Assembly (NCBI RefSeq): GCF_000715075.1
Contig: NC_134081.1
Coordinates: forward strand, 106,194,108-106,258,107
Direction: 5' to 3'
From: Nicotiana tabacum
Lineage: Eukaryota > Streptophyta > Magnoliopsida > Solanales > Solanaceae
DNA length: 64,000 bases
Below are positions 33,436 through 45,510 of the stretch, one piece after another (positions within the stretch are counted from its first letter, which is position 1; each line of letters begins with the position of its first letter). A program made the position numbers and the translations under genes. The notes beneath the pieces were generated by a model, which saw only the letters and a program-made list of their open reading frames with translations, was not told where the DNA came from and made no database searches.

Positions 33436-35159
33436 ATAGGCTGATTTTCTAGTCCGAAAAATATGTTAGAATAGTTCTATTACTCTGAGTGAATCTAAGA
33501 ACTACGTGTCTATATTTTTGTGTCTACTATGTGCAATTGGGTTGCCTAAAATTGTCTTATACGCTGATTTAGAATAAAAAATTGTGCTAGTGTATAATTT
33601 TTTTACCGTTGTTTTTGAGTAAATCACTGAATGATTGTTTTGGATGAAATCAATTTTTTTTACTGATTTGAAAGAAGTTTTATATCAGTCTTTGACAATT
33701 TTTTTTATCTGGAATTCTTTTGGTCAGTTTTTCTTAAGAAACTGATCCAGCGAAAAAAAGGAGTTTTTTTTAAATGTTCCGTTAAAACGTCCACCGCCGG
33801 CCACCATCAAACGGATGGTGGCTGCTCTTGATGTCATTTAAGACTCGGTTTGAAACCGATCCAAGGGTTTTGCCGGCCAAACAAACACACACATATATAT
33901 ATGTAGGAGCTTTGTGCTCTAATGGCTATGGCAAAACATTAGAGATGGAAAAGAAGAAGAAACAAATATTTTTCTTCTTTTACAAAGAGCAGCGGCGCCA
34001 ACAATAAAAGAGGAAGGAGATGAAGCAATGGCTTCCCTTCTGTAAATGTCAAAACAGAGATGGAAAGGAAGAAGAAAGAAAAAGTCTTCTCTCTTGCAAT
34101 GTCCATGAAAGTGGTGGTTGTGAATTAAGAGAAAGGGGAGAAGAAATTTAGGGTTTCTCTCTCCTTTAAAATATGCTTTAATAATAAATAAAAAAATAAA
34201 AAAATAAAAAAATGTGGGCAGCCTCTATGCTGAAGTTAAAGAGGCATGGACTTCTTTTTTTGAAGTTTGGGTTTCAAATATTGCATGGTTCCTTTTCTTT
34301 CAAAGTTGAAAAATTTAGTAATTGGGCTAAAGGCCCACCCGAAATTGGCCTGTTTGTTTGTGGCAGATTTAAGACATCGGGTTAATGGCCCACTTTTCTA
34401 TGTCTTGTTTAATTTTATTTTGGGCTAATGGCTCAACTAAAAAATTTTAAATTAAGTTCCGTTTTTTAGAAATTTTAAATTTCGGAAATTAGTCATATAG
34501 ACTTAATTTTCAGAATATAAATTTAGTTTTTTTTTTTTTTTTGAAAACTATGATTATTTTATCATCCCAATTGCTAGAAATGTTAATGTATTTAACATTA
34601 AATTCATTTGTTAATTTGTTTAACATGCTAAAAATGTTAATTGTTTTAACATTACTTTGGCTAATTAGTTTAACACATGCTTTATGTTAATTTATTTAGC
34701 ATGAAATCAATATTAATTAGTTTAATATTAACAATACTTGTTAATTTGTTTAACATGTATAATATGTTAATTAATTTTAACATTAAAGTAAATTTTATGT
34801 GAATTGATATAGCATGTAATAAATGTTAATTAGTTTGACATTAATTTTATTCGCATGCTAATATAAGTTATTTGTTAACTTATGATCCACATGGGATTAT
34901 AAAATCATGAAAGATGATTATGTTGTCTTAAACATGATTAAGACACTTAGCTAGATAATTGAATAGGTTAATTTTTATAATATTTTAATTCTTGGACGAT
35001 AATTGGGAACGTAGAGAACTTTCGACTCCCTAATTAATATATGTATTTATTAACTTAATCAATCGATGCTTAGTGTCATAATATGTATGTATGTAGAACA
35101 TCGTGCCTTGCGTTATTTTTTTGACATGATCCTCATATTATTTTTTATTTTGTTAAAGA
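33436..35159 (+). other. long untranslated leader of the middle copia element
   Basis: About 1.7 kb without a convincing frame. It has G/A-rich stretches (33940-34150), an A/AT run near 34190-34210, a T-run near 34530, and a repeated TGTTAAT...TTTAACA segment at 34575-34870. Long leaders are seen in some plant copia lineages. Confidence 0.65.
34575..34870. repeat. degenerate inverted words ATGTTAATT...GTTTAACAT in the copia leader
   Basis: About a dozen alternating TGTTAAT and TTTAACA words at roughly 20-25-base intervals, so neighbouring words can pair. The unit has diverged and is not a clean tandem repeat. Confidence 0.7.
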
Positions 35160-38100
35160 ATGACTACTGCTTCGAAAAACATTGTTGCTGAGCTCAACAA
35201 AGGGTTGAAACTCAATGGTGACAACTATGAAACCTGGAGCTTGAAATTCCAGTATGTGCTAGAGGAGCAAGAGGCTCTGGAGGCCATCAACAATGTCATG
35301 AATGAGTACGAGGAAGGCAACACTGCTCAGCATAGGCGTGAGCGTGAAGCCTATGACAGTTGGAAGAAAAAAGAACTCCATCGCTCGCATTACGTTGTTG
35401 AGCACCTTAGATGATGATATTCTAAGGGAGTTTAAGGATCAGCAAAAAGCTATGGATCTTTGGAATGCTTTGAGGAAAAGGTTTGGTACCTGTTCCACTG
35501 CAAGGATGCGATCCTTAACGATCAAATTTGATTCATATAAGAAACGCCCAGAACATTCAATGAAAACACATCTGAGGCAAATGACAAATATGATCAGGGA
35601 GTTGAAAGATGTTGGTCATATGTTGACTGATGAGCAACAAATCCAAGCTGTCATACACTCTTTACCTAGTTCTTGGGATCATATGAAAATGCATTTGACC
35701 CATAATGAAAGAATCACAACTTTGGAAGATGTCCGGAGACACCTTGAGTTAAAGGAGGAATGACTTGAGGCTGCAAAGCCAATAGCTGAGTTGCACATAG
35801 CAACAACCTCCAAAACCAAGAGTGATCCAAACAAAAAGAACTGGGGAAAGAAGAGAGGGCCACCTCAAGTTCAGCATGCTAAAAGAGCAAAGACTGAAAA
35901 AGGCAAGAACATACGTCCCAAACGTGTCAAAGTTGCTAAAGTGAAATGCTATAATTGTGACAAGATGGGTCACTATGCCAGAGATTGCTCTGAGCCTCCT
36001 AGAAAGGTATTTTACGATGCTCGAATTAGTGAACTTTGTGTTTCTAGTTCTGTTTTTCTAACTGAATCTAATCCTTTGTGGATTGTAGACTCAGGAGCAA
36101 CGGACCACATAGCCTGGGAACGCAGTGCTTTTGTTGAATTTCGGCGAGTTTCACGTGGAGCAAAATGGATATATGTAGGCAACAACAATAAAGTTGTTGT
36201 TGAAGGAATCAGTACATGCGAGTTAGTCCTACGTGGTGGTCGAGACCTACTACTACATGATGTTCTCTTTGCACCAACAATTCACCGGAATGTTATTTGA
36301 GTTTCAGTTTTGCTTAAGTTAGGATTTGACTTGTTTTATCATGGCAATTCTGCCAAGTTGACTTTTGGTTCAACTTTATATGGTTTTGGTCATGTGACCA
36401 GAGGTTTAATTATTATGGATTTGGATTATGACTCATTTAATAATAATGCTAGTTTTTCTATGTTTGTTTCTTCATATAAATATGATAGTGATATAAACAC
36501 ATGTCATGCTAGACTTGGTCATATTGGCCAACAAACAATGCAAAGGTTAGCAAAACAAGGTTTGCTTTCCAGCATTGAACATGTGGAATGGACACTTGTG
36601 AAAATTGTCTAGCTGAAAAATCTGCAAGAAAACCTTTTGGTCAGGCGACTAGAGCTGAATATCCTTTGCAATTAGTCCATTCGGATATCTGTGGGCCTAT
36701 GAATGTTAGGGCTAGGCATGGAGCAAGTTATTTCATCACATTTATTGATGACTTTACCCGTTTCAGTTATGTCTATTTAATTTTCCACAAATCAGAAGCA
36801 ATAAGTTGCTTCAAAAGCTATATGAGCTTAGCGGAAAATCAATTAGATAAGAAGATAAAAGCTCTTCGAACTGATCGTGGTCGTGAATATTTATCAACTC
36901 AGTTTAATAAATTATGTGATGAAAATGGAATAGTTCATCAGTTGACTATCCAAAATACTCCACAACAAAATGGTGTTGCAGAGAGAAGAAACAGAACGCT
37001 CCTAGAAATGGTTAGGTCAATGATAGCACAAGCTAACCTCCCAATAAGTTACTGGGGTGATGCGTTACTTACTGCCACCTTTGTGCTTAGTCGAGTGCCT
37101 ACAAAATCATTTACTACTACTCCATATGAGTTATGGACTGGAAGACAACCCGACCTGAGTATATTAAGACCTTGGGTTTGTGCTGCATATACATATGATT
37201 CCTCTCATAAATATGGCAAATTGGGCCCGAAGGGAAAGAAAAGTATCTTTATAAGATACTCTGAAACCTCAAAGGGTTATGTATTTATAGGTCAGCAGGA
37301 TAGTGGGAGTGTAACTGAGTTTGAATCACGAGATGTCACATTCTTAGAGGATGAGTTCCCTAAGAAGGGAGAGGTAGGTTAAGACCTAACCTTATTTGAG
37401 ATAATGGATTAAGAAGTACTAGGATTACTTCATTCGAGTGGGAGAACTTTAGCAGATGATGAATTAGTTTCTCATCAAAGACCTCCTTCATCATTAGATG
37501 CGAATGAAAGTGATCCTTCTACATTTAGTGGAAGTGACCAAATGGATCTTGTTCCAAGTGGAAGCGAGATGGTCACAAATCTTGTTCAAAGTGGGAGTAG
37601 GATGAATGATCTTGATCCGAATAGGAGCAACATTGATCCAAATAGGAACAATGATGAATCACAAATAAGACGTGGTTCTCGTAAGAAGATTCCCCGCCGA
37701 CGATTTGATGTTGAAGGCGGCGAACTATTTATGTTGCTCTTACAAGAAGAAAACGAGCCTAAAAATATAAAAGAGGCTCTTTCATTCCCTTCTAAGGATA
37801 AATGGACAAAAGCAATGGAAGATTAATTGGAGTCTATGAGAGCCAACAAAATTTGGGAACTAGTTGACCTCCCTGAAGGAAAGCAATTGGGAGCAAATGG
37901 GTTCTCAAAATTAAGCTCAAGGCTAATGGCACAATTGAGAGATATAAGGCTAGACTGGTGGCGAAAGGGTATACACAACAGAAAGGAATAGACTACGAAG
38001 AGACTTTCTCGCCTGCTGTATGATTTACCTCAGTTCGCCTGGTTCTAGCTATTGTTGCAAACTTGGATCTTGAATTACATCAGATGGATGTAAAGACTGC

Positions 38101-39319
38101 CTTTCTCAATGGAGAACTTGATGAAAAAATCTATATGGAACAACCTGAGTGTTTCATTGAAAAGGGCCACGAACAAAAGGTTTGTAGACTTTTGAAGTCT
38201 ATTAATGGCCTCAAACAATATTCAAGGCAGTGGTATATACGCTTTCAGAATGTTCTTATATCCAATGATTTTACCATGATGGATGAAGACCATTACGTTT
38301 ATACCAAGAGATCAAGAAACAACCTTGTGATTTTAACATTATATGTAGATGACATACTTATAGCTGGAAATGATAAGGAGTTTATAACCGAGATAAAGTC
38401 ATGGTTATCATCTCAACTTGAGATGAAAGATATGGGTGAAGCTGCATATATTCTTGGAGTTAAGATTTCAAAAGATCGTCCAAAGAAACTATTGTATCTC
38501 TCACAAGAAAATTACATTGGAAAAGTTCTTGAACGATTTAATATGCAAAATAGTAGCCCAGTTGAAACTCATATGAGTAAAGGCCATACCTTGGGAAGTC
38601 AGATGTGTCCTAAGACTCCTGAAGAGACAGAAAGAATGAGCCGAGTTCCTTATAGGAGCGCAGTCGGAAGTCTAATGTATGCTATGGTGTGCACTAGACC
38701 TGATATCTGTCAAGAAGTTGACTTGGTAAGTAGATATCAAACCGACATAGGTTTAGCACATTGGAAAGCAGTAAAGAGGATTATGAGATATCTGTAGGGA
38801 ACTGCTGATTATGCCCTTTGTTATCAAGGCGGCAAGGATCTGCGATTAGTTGGATACAATGATGCTGATCATGGAGGAGATCTAGACGAGAGGAAGTATA
38901 CCTCAGGATATATTTTCTTATTCAGTGATGGCGCCATATCATGGAGCAGTAAGAAACAATCATGTGTATCACTATCTATGATGGAAGTCGAATACGTGGC
39001 TCTCGCATCAGCAACACAAGAAGCTATTTAGTTGAAAAAGTTCTTGGAGCACTTGTTGGATATCACTGAAAATACTGAACCAATATTAGTCTACTGTGAC
39101 AGTGAGGTTGCAATATCTTCCACCAAGGACCCAAAGTTTCATTGTAAAACCAAACATATAGATATCAAGTATAACTATGTGAGAGACATGGTTAGACGCA
39201 ATGTAGTGAATGTGAAGTATGTGTCTACAAAAGATATGTTAGCAGATCCATTGACCAAGCCTTTGTTTAGAGATGCATTTGGTAGACACACTAGGTCTCA
39301 AGGCTTACGTAGACTCTGA
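35160..39319 (+). pseudogene. copia gag-pol polyprotein of the middle element
   Basis: Starts at ATG 35160 (TTAAAGAATGA). Gag (UBN2 type) shifts frame near 35385 and meets a TGA at 35761. An intact CCHC knuckle CYNCDKMGHYARDC lies near 35947-35988. Protease has DSGATDH (about 36089). Integrase includes HARLGHIGQ and CENCLAEKSARKP across a frameshift near 36590, then HSDICGP, LRTDRGREY and NGVAERRNR, so DDE residues are all present; the frame ends at 37380. RT begins after stops near 37824 and 38022 and keeps [18 protein letters not shown] and YVDDILIAGND (about 38342). RNase H (about 38640-39020) has two more stops near 38797 and 39030. The final frame (39032-39319) holds DMLADPLTKPL. Catalytic residues survive better than the frame. 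Confidence 0.9.
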
Positions 39320-40398
39320 GATACTTTATTTTGTTATTTATTTTCCCATGTTCACAAACCGATGTTCTTTGATTATCAATAAAGTTGATTTATATATATA
39401 CATATTTTTTTTGTTGAATGTTATGTGCATTCTTTATTTTTTTTTGATAAGTATGTTTGGTAGACAAGAGGTTGGCCTTCTCACACAGGTAACCGCCTCT
39501 TTATCTTAGTGATGTGAGGAGATGAGACATGGTTTTAAGAAAAATTATCATAAGGATAATTTGAGAGCTATTCGCTTAAAATTAGAATGTCGCTTAAACA
39601 ATGACATAAGGTCATTAGGGTGAAAAACATTCACCTAGTCTACTTTGTGAGCCAGATGTGAGTTAAAAATGATATTGTAGATCAAAGAACTCAAATTTAG
39701 ATATTTATGGTTATGGTGTCTAAATATCATCTGTACAACATTCTTTATGAGATAAAGACATACGTTCCTTAGGAAAAAGGAGAAAATGTTGTAGCACATG
39801 TTTCATACCATGTTTGCTAATGTCGACCAATTGGGTTAATTTAAGTCCATTCTCAACTTATTATTGTGAGAGACCCAGAGCTTTTATGATAGCTCAAGAT
39901 TTTGTACCCTTATAGACTCTGATCAGATACTTGAGACTTAGTGTGATGTTAGCTATCTTAGTGTGTTTTCAAAAGATCATGAACACAGATTCGGTCTAGC
40001 GGAGCATATCTAGAAAAACAGTCATACTAATGTTAAGGGAATCGTGAAAAGAGGAAGATCATTGATGGAATCTCATTTATTTGTATTCACTGGTGCACCA
40101 ATTATAGCTTATGAGTTATGATTGTGAATACAAGAAATAATGATATATGAGATTTTGAGACTATATCAAATGTGATATATATATATATATATATATGATC
40201 TAGGGTACTACATACTTTATGATCCACTTGCAGGTTTGCGCTCGACGAGAGGCTATATACTCCTAACAGATGTATAGCACTTAGTTCTCACAGTATGCTG
40301 GTCGCACGGTCTACTTCCCTGTATGAATAATTGAGGAGATGAGTTGAGAATATGTTTCTCAAACTAGATGAGCACTCCCATTATGTGTGAGTGAGAGA
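39320..40398 (+). other. 3' untranslated region of the middle copia element
   Basis: About 1.1 kb between pol and the 3' LTR, with no frame, an AT microsatellite near 40176-40196 and the purine-rich GTGAGTGAGAGA directly before the LTR at 40399, which serves as polypurine tract. Confidence 0.7.
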
Positions 40399-40722
40399 TG
40401 TAGGAAATATTGGGTCCACCCATAAGGGGTGCTCTAAGGCCCAAATAGGGTTATTAGTTAACCCTAATATTTCCTATATAAGTACACTTAGTGTGTACAC
40501 AAAAAGGTGACTCTAAGCAGTATTCTTCCACGCGCTCTTTCTCTCTCTCAATCCAAACAAGGGTTTTGACTGTGAAATTGGGGGTTGCTCCAACGCACCG
40601 TGACAACCACTGCCGACCAGTAATTCCAGCCGCGATTCAATCCGTTTTCGCTTCCGCTTTATGAAGAACAAATAAGTTCTCGTTTTACGATTTACAAACT
40701 AATCTAACGTGTTTAGATTTCA
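40399..40722 (+). repeat. 3' LTR of the middle copia element
   Basis: 324 bp, TGTAGGAAATATTGGG to GATTTCA, followed by AATGA. Compared with the 5' LTR it has a small insertion (CTTCCG near 40650) and an 11-bp loss near the end. Confidence 0.9.
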
Positions 40723-41146
40723 AATGAATTTTTTAAAATAAATACATAGCTTGGACCAAAGTTATTGATTCAGCTGAACCCGTAACTTCTACTCTCTTTT
40801 CGCCCGTGTGCTGGTATCTCTTATTTCTTAGGCAATCAAGCATGCATGTAAACGTATAGAAACTTTACCTAGGGGAATAATTTATTCAATCAGCTCTATA
40901 TATCAAAAAATATATATATTCATGCAAATGCAATCCTGTCATTTCGTTCGCTAACAAAATTTGATTGACCCACTATATATTATAATTATAATTAATTTCG
41001 TAAACGTGGACAATATGATCAGGATATCGGTTGTTCTTTATACTACTTCACTTGGATCGTTCTTATTCTATTACTAGTAGCTATTTTCTTCAGATTCTTC
41101 TCCAAAAGTAACCTCCCCGATTTAACAATAAATCATGAATTTATGG
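40723..41146. other. spacer between the copia element and the kelch gene
   Basis: AT-rich, about 420 bp, including the presumed 3' untranslated region of the kelch gene on the minus strand. No other feature seen. Confidence 0.55.
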
Positions 41147-42878
41147 CTAATCCAGTTTAAGAACACAACAATGACTACAAAGCTCCTTCTCTCCTTCTTC
41201 TTCAATTGGTTCGAAGCTTCTCCAGCCATTAGCAGTTGCTGATGTGTCAAACACGTGGACTTCAGTTTTGGTTCTTGATATCTCCCCTTGCATCTTATAG
41301 CCAGCCAAGAAGTAGAGTTTAGTCCCTATAGGCGCCATTGTGCAAAAAATTCTTTGCATAGGTGGACACGTAATTGCCTCCGTGGCATCTGACGTGGATA
41401 TTGGTGAATGTGACCCATCTACAATGTTCCACATATTTAGGTTTTCATCATAGGCTTCTATATGTCCTTTCCATGCATTTAAGCAATCACCTGAGCTGAA
41501 TAATTTCCCATTAACATTCACTATTTGATTAGGTGGTATATCCAGGTCCCACATTCTTGCCACGTAATCCCACTTTTCTTTTTGTGGATCGTACAGCTCA
41601 GCAGAGCTTCTTTCCATAATATATGGTCCTTGGCTGTCACTGTTTCCCCTTTTAGCGAATCCTCCCACCACATAAATTTTACCTGTTAGAAAAAATAGAA
41701 ATACGGAATAATTAAGGGAAATATTTGTGGCGTGAAAGATTACTTTTGGAATTTGAACTTACCTTAATTGGTTATAACCTGAAAGGATAGTGACCTGATC
41801 CAAGTGGTGAATAAACAAAATGCCTAATATTAAATTATTACGTGTGTGGATACGCAAGGTCAAATAACAATTGGTCTGTGATGGTAGACACTCCTTATAA
41901 ATCGAGGTCAATCCTCCTTTCCCTAGCTATCAGAAAGAAACCCTAACATATTTTGTTCTTGAGTGTGTGGTTAGCGGTTGATGTTCCATTAGTTGAATTC
42001 TGGTAGCTAGCGGATCGTGAACTCGGCTTAACCACCGACGATTGCAGCCTTCGAATTCAAGGAGTTGAATGGTACACTTGATTGAATCTAAGTGTCTTAA
42101 TCTCTGCTATGGTAGTACATACATTTTCTTATAATTACTACATTTAAAAAATATCGTTTTTAGAGTATAAGTCCTATGCATTATTGCAATATTAAAAAGA
42201 TTTATACGAATAGGTTATTTAAAGGAAAATGCAAGTAATTCTCCATACAAACATTAATATTGGTAACCTTAATACTCCTATTGCAAAATACTACTACTAA
42301 ACATTACCTTGCCATGCCACACCAGCAGATTTGTACCTCAATGTGCTCATATTTGGTAATGGTTTCCATTCATCTATAGCAGGGTCATATACTTCAGCAA
42401 AACAAGTACCCTCGGCACTGTCTAACGTTGTTTGTCCACCCGCAACATAAATTTTACCATCTTTACAAGTGCATGCAAAGTTATATCTCTGTGTAACTAA
42501 AGGTGCACAAGTAGACCAAGTATCCGTCCGAGTGTTGTATTTAAGAACTGAAGATCGCACATTTATGTCCCTTTCATGAACAGAATCGTCAAGTTCATCA
42601 CCAACAACCTTGTAACAATGTCTTCCTCCTATAACGTAAATCGTTTCGCCAATTGAAACAATTGAAAAGCCCTTTAGAACTTGGTTCTCAAGAAGGTCTG
42701 GAATTGATGTCAGTCGATGCCATGAATTTGTCGAAGGATGGTAACATGATATCCAATTCGACATGTTAACGTTAGGATTATAATCTTTTTCACAAAAAGA
42801 GGCATATATACGATAATAGTTATCTTCATTTTCTTGGAATCGAATAGGATTTCGTGAAGGAGATGAAATGGAACCCAT
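41147..42878 (-). CDS. kelch-repeat protein (two exons, about 368 aa)
   Basis: Exon 1 is 42878-42308 and exon 2 is 41682-41147. The 625-bp intron has donor CAAG|GTAATG and acceptor TTCTAACAG|GT, and the join keeps the frame through the kelch phrase AWQGKIYVVGGF. The start is the first ATG in the frame; upstream codons are open but lack ATG. Kelch signatures (hydrophobic run then Gly-Gly) occur at GETIYVIGG (about 77-85), GKIYVAGG (141-148), GKIYVVGG (191-198), GKLFSSGD and KLYFLAG, each followed by the conserved Tyr/Trp of a blade, such as EVYDPAIDEWKPLP. The protein should fold as a beta-propeller for protein binding. No F-box is present at the N-terminus, unlike many plant kelch proteins. 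It is the only gene in the window that looks functional. Confidence 0.85.
41683..42307 (-). other. intron of the kelch gene with an LTR-leader-like segment
   Basis: 625 bp with GT-AG borders. Positions about 41790-42110 (plus strand) contain CTTATAAATCGAGG followed by TATCAGAAAGAAACCCTAACA and TTGTTCTTGAGTG, which reads like a promoter and leader of a copia LTR. I could not find matching ends or a duplication, so a solo LTR fragment is only a suggestion. Confidence 0.5.
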
Positions 42879-43053
42879 GTTTTTGCTTTTTTTTCTTCCT
42901 TGGACTGGGAGAGAGAGAGCCTCTTTCAGTGTGGCATGAGCTAAAAAATATAGGGGAGGGCCAACAGAAAATACCAAGGGTCTTGGAGTTTATTCCTAAG
43001 TATGTCTTGTTGTTCTGAATGGTAATTAACGTATATATATGGAAAGTAGCTAG

Positions 43054-43066
43054 CTTCTTTATATAC
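43054..43066 (-). promoter_or_regulatory. candidate TATA box for the kelch gene
   Basis: The minus strand reads TATATAAAGAAGC about 180 bp upstream of the ATG. This would give a 5' untranslated region of roughly 150 bases with a CT-rich stretch (CTCTCTCTC near 42910-42920 on the minus strand). Confidence 0.45.
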
Positions 43067-43201
43067 ATTGACCATCGTGTGTAAGAAAGTCACCTTTAAC
43101 TTATCTTATTTTCACAATTAAAAATCTCACATTTTGAGGAAGTTTACTGCTAGTAGTAAATATCTGATAATATAAAAAATTCTTTACACTGATAGTGTAT
43201 A

Positions 43202-43578
43202 CATGGCCGGCTCTAACGTTGTTCCAAGTAAGGTTTTGCCTTACGCCCCCAAAATTTTTGGGGCCCCATTTTTTTGGAAATAATAGATTTATAGGTATTT
43301 TAAAAAGATAATACTTAGTGCTTTTCATACAAAAGTAGAGTTTTTCTACAACAGTTGCCTCAAAGAAAAGAAGTTTTCAAGATCTTATAATTGATAAAAT
43401 CTTACCTGAGATTAACAATGTCTTAAGATAGATTAAATGGGTTGACTATATTATTAATTGAAAAGGAATTATTAGAGAAAATCGATTATAAAAAAAATTA
43501 TTAATAATTTTCTTTTAAAAATTTAGGCCGCACATCAAACTTTGACTTTTAGTCGTGTATATGTTTGAGCCGCGCCTG
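43202..43578. mobile_element. small hAT-type MITE upstream of the kelch gene
   Basis: The ends CATGGCCGGCTCTAAC and (inverted) CAGGCGCGGCTCAAAC match at 12 of 16 bases. The flanking 8-mers AGTGTATA (43194-43201) and AATGTATA (43579-43586) differ at one base. The 377-bp interior has no coding sequence. GCCCCCAAAATTTTTGGGGCC near 43244-43264 is a strong hairpin. Confidence 0.6.
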
Positions 43579-44045
43579 AATGTATATAACTTAAACTAGT
43601 TTAATTATTTATCCTTTTCATTGTTCGAGGTCCAAGGAGGATATTTATGGTGAATCACGAGGAAAGTTTTTGACAAAACTTGGAGCTACTTAGCAGCGGA
43701 GACACTGTTTTTGATCTTCATGGGAAAGTTAATTAAGATTTTAATTGTTTCTATGTTAATTTCTAGTTAGAGCAAAGCGTACCTTGATAGTTTCACTCAT
43801 ACAAGGGGCTTTTATTAATTTAAGCTTGTATATACTCGGTCGTCGGATTTCCCTAATGCTGCTTAACTTAGTGATTTTGGTTTATATATAATCATTCCCC
43901 TTGTTTTATTACTCTTTGTTGTAAACTCCAGCTTGGTTTATGGAATTCTCATTTGCTTCGTACGTGTAAAACATCAAGCGCATTGCTCAGTCCAAATCTA
44001 AGGGGGGAAAAGACAGAAAAAAGGAGACCAAAAACTACTCTCCCA
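43579..44045. other. intergenic sequence
   Basis: About 470 bp of AT-rich sequence with no frame, repeat or terminal structure that I can identify. Confidence 0.5.
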
Positions 44046-44895
44046 CGGGGTGTCAATGAATATTTAAAAATCGACTAAACTAATTAAACCGTACCGTACC
44101 GAATTAAATTTTAGGTTTCTTTTAATAAAACCCCAAGTTTTTATATAAATCTATAACCGTACCGATAATTAGGGTAGAACCGAAAAATTACGGAACCGTA
44201 CCGAATAAATTTACATGTGAAAAATATATTTATATATTAATTTTAAAAATAATAACGCATTAAAATTTTTCTTGGGGCTTGGAATTATGAAAACAGTTAC
44301 AAGCGAACAACTAATTAAACTCAAAATCCTAATTTCCAAACCTATTATGCTACTCCTATTGAAACTAAATTATTTCCATCATATTCACTAGCAAGCTAAG
44401 ACACAAGGTATTTTAGCGATTATGAGTAGCAAACTACAATGTATTGAATATGTTTCCTTTCGTATGATTTAGATTTATCTTTTTGAATATTCAATCTTCT
44501 ATAGACTTTATTCTTGCGTCCGAGTCCCAGCTTGGTTAATATCTTTCCACTCGTGTGATTTATATTTTCTTTGTATTAATTTGCTTAGTTTCTTTTACGT
44601 TGCTGTAGAATAGTTGATGGATCTATACTCTAGCTATCTTTCATATTTTCTTAATTCATCACCCTTTCAATGTAAAAATATGTAGAGAGTTTTGCTAAGT
44701 CCTATAAAAGTACGTATGTTATTGCATTCTACTCCTACTAGTGACTTTTACATGATATTTTAAAAAAAAAATACGAAAATTAACCGAACCGAAGAGAAAT
44801 CGATATGATTGGGACGGTTTCGAAAGTCTAATTTTGGTTATACATAATAGAATAACCGAAAAATTGATGTGCCGAACCGAATCATTGACACCCCT
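44046..44895. mobile_element. MITE with GGGGTGTCAATGA ends
   Basis: Left end GGGGTGTCAATGA and inverted right end GGGGTGTCAATGATT agree for 13 bases. Subterminal ACCGTACCGTACCGAA and CCGAACCGAAT repeats lie inside both ends. The interior is AT-rich and non-coding. Flanking sequences CTCTCCCA and CTATCCCC match at 6 of 8, so the duplication is only suggestive. It resembles the 24501-25418 element in layout. Confidence 0.62.
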
Positions 44896-45290
44896 ATCCC
44901 CAACGGAATGACTCATATTGGGTGTTTCGAAATAACAAACGGGAAAATACTGTATAACTGCTCTTAAAATAATAGCAAAAAAAAAAAAATTATTTTTTTT
45001 GTATATTTATATATTCTGTATGTTATATACAAAAATTATACAAATTATATATATTTTTTTGGCTACCAAATATAAATAGTTTCTGGCGTGGGCTAAAAGT
45101 GAAAAAAGCCCATAACAAACTACTAGATTAGCCTTTCTTTTATGGAAATTTTCCCTTCCTATACAATTTTTGAAACTTATTTACCAAAATTGTCCTAATT
45201 TTGTATATTACCAGCCCTAAACAAGGATTACTTATAAATAATATATAATCCCTTATTATTGTCTTAAATTAGGGGATTTAGTTACATCCT
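44896..45290. other. AT-rich intergenic sequence
   Basis: About 400 bp with A and T runs near 44980-45000 and 45055. No gene or element ends seen. Confidence 0.5.
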
Positions 45291-45412
45291 TTTGCTTTTT
45301 TCTCTCCTCTCCTCTCCTCTTTCCTCACTGCCGCCGCCTCTCTCATCAATTTTTCTTTCTTTCCTTATCACTCTCTCTCACCGTCTCTCTCACCGTTTAG
45401 GTCACCCAAACC

Positions 45413-45413
<1 letters not shown>

Positions 45414-45507
<94 letters not shown>
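45414..45507. repeat. (TC)n microsatellite, about 47 units
   Basis: 94 bases of uninterrupted TC. It is preceded by CT-rich, CCGCCGCCTC-containing sequence (45298-45413) and followed by AATAAGGTAAGAC. The frame across it (45292-45552) encodes a Leu-Ser run and is not a gene. The setting resembles a plant 5' untranslated exon ending at a GTAAG donor, but no downstream exon is recognised. Confidence 0.95.

Positions 45508-45510
<3 letters not shown>

Larger units (their letters stand above)
33094..40722 (+). mobile_element. complete but degenerate Ty1/copia element
   Basis: LTRs at 33094-33421 and 40399-40722 start TGTAGGAAATATTGGG. The flanking 5-bp duplication AATGA (33089-33093 and 40723-40727) is exact. 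The interior has a primer site, a 1.7-kb leader, gag-pol in copia order and a 1.1-kb 3' region. Coding sequence is broken by several frameshifts and stops. Confidence 0.92.
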
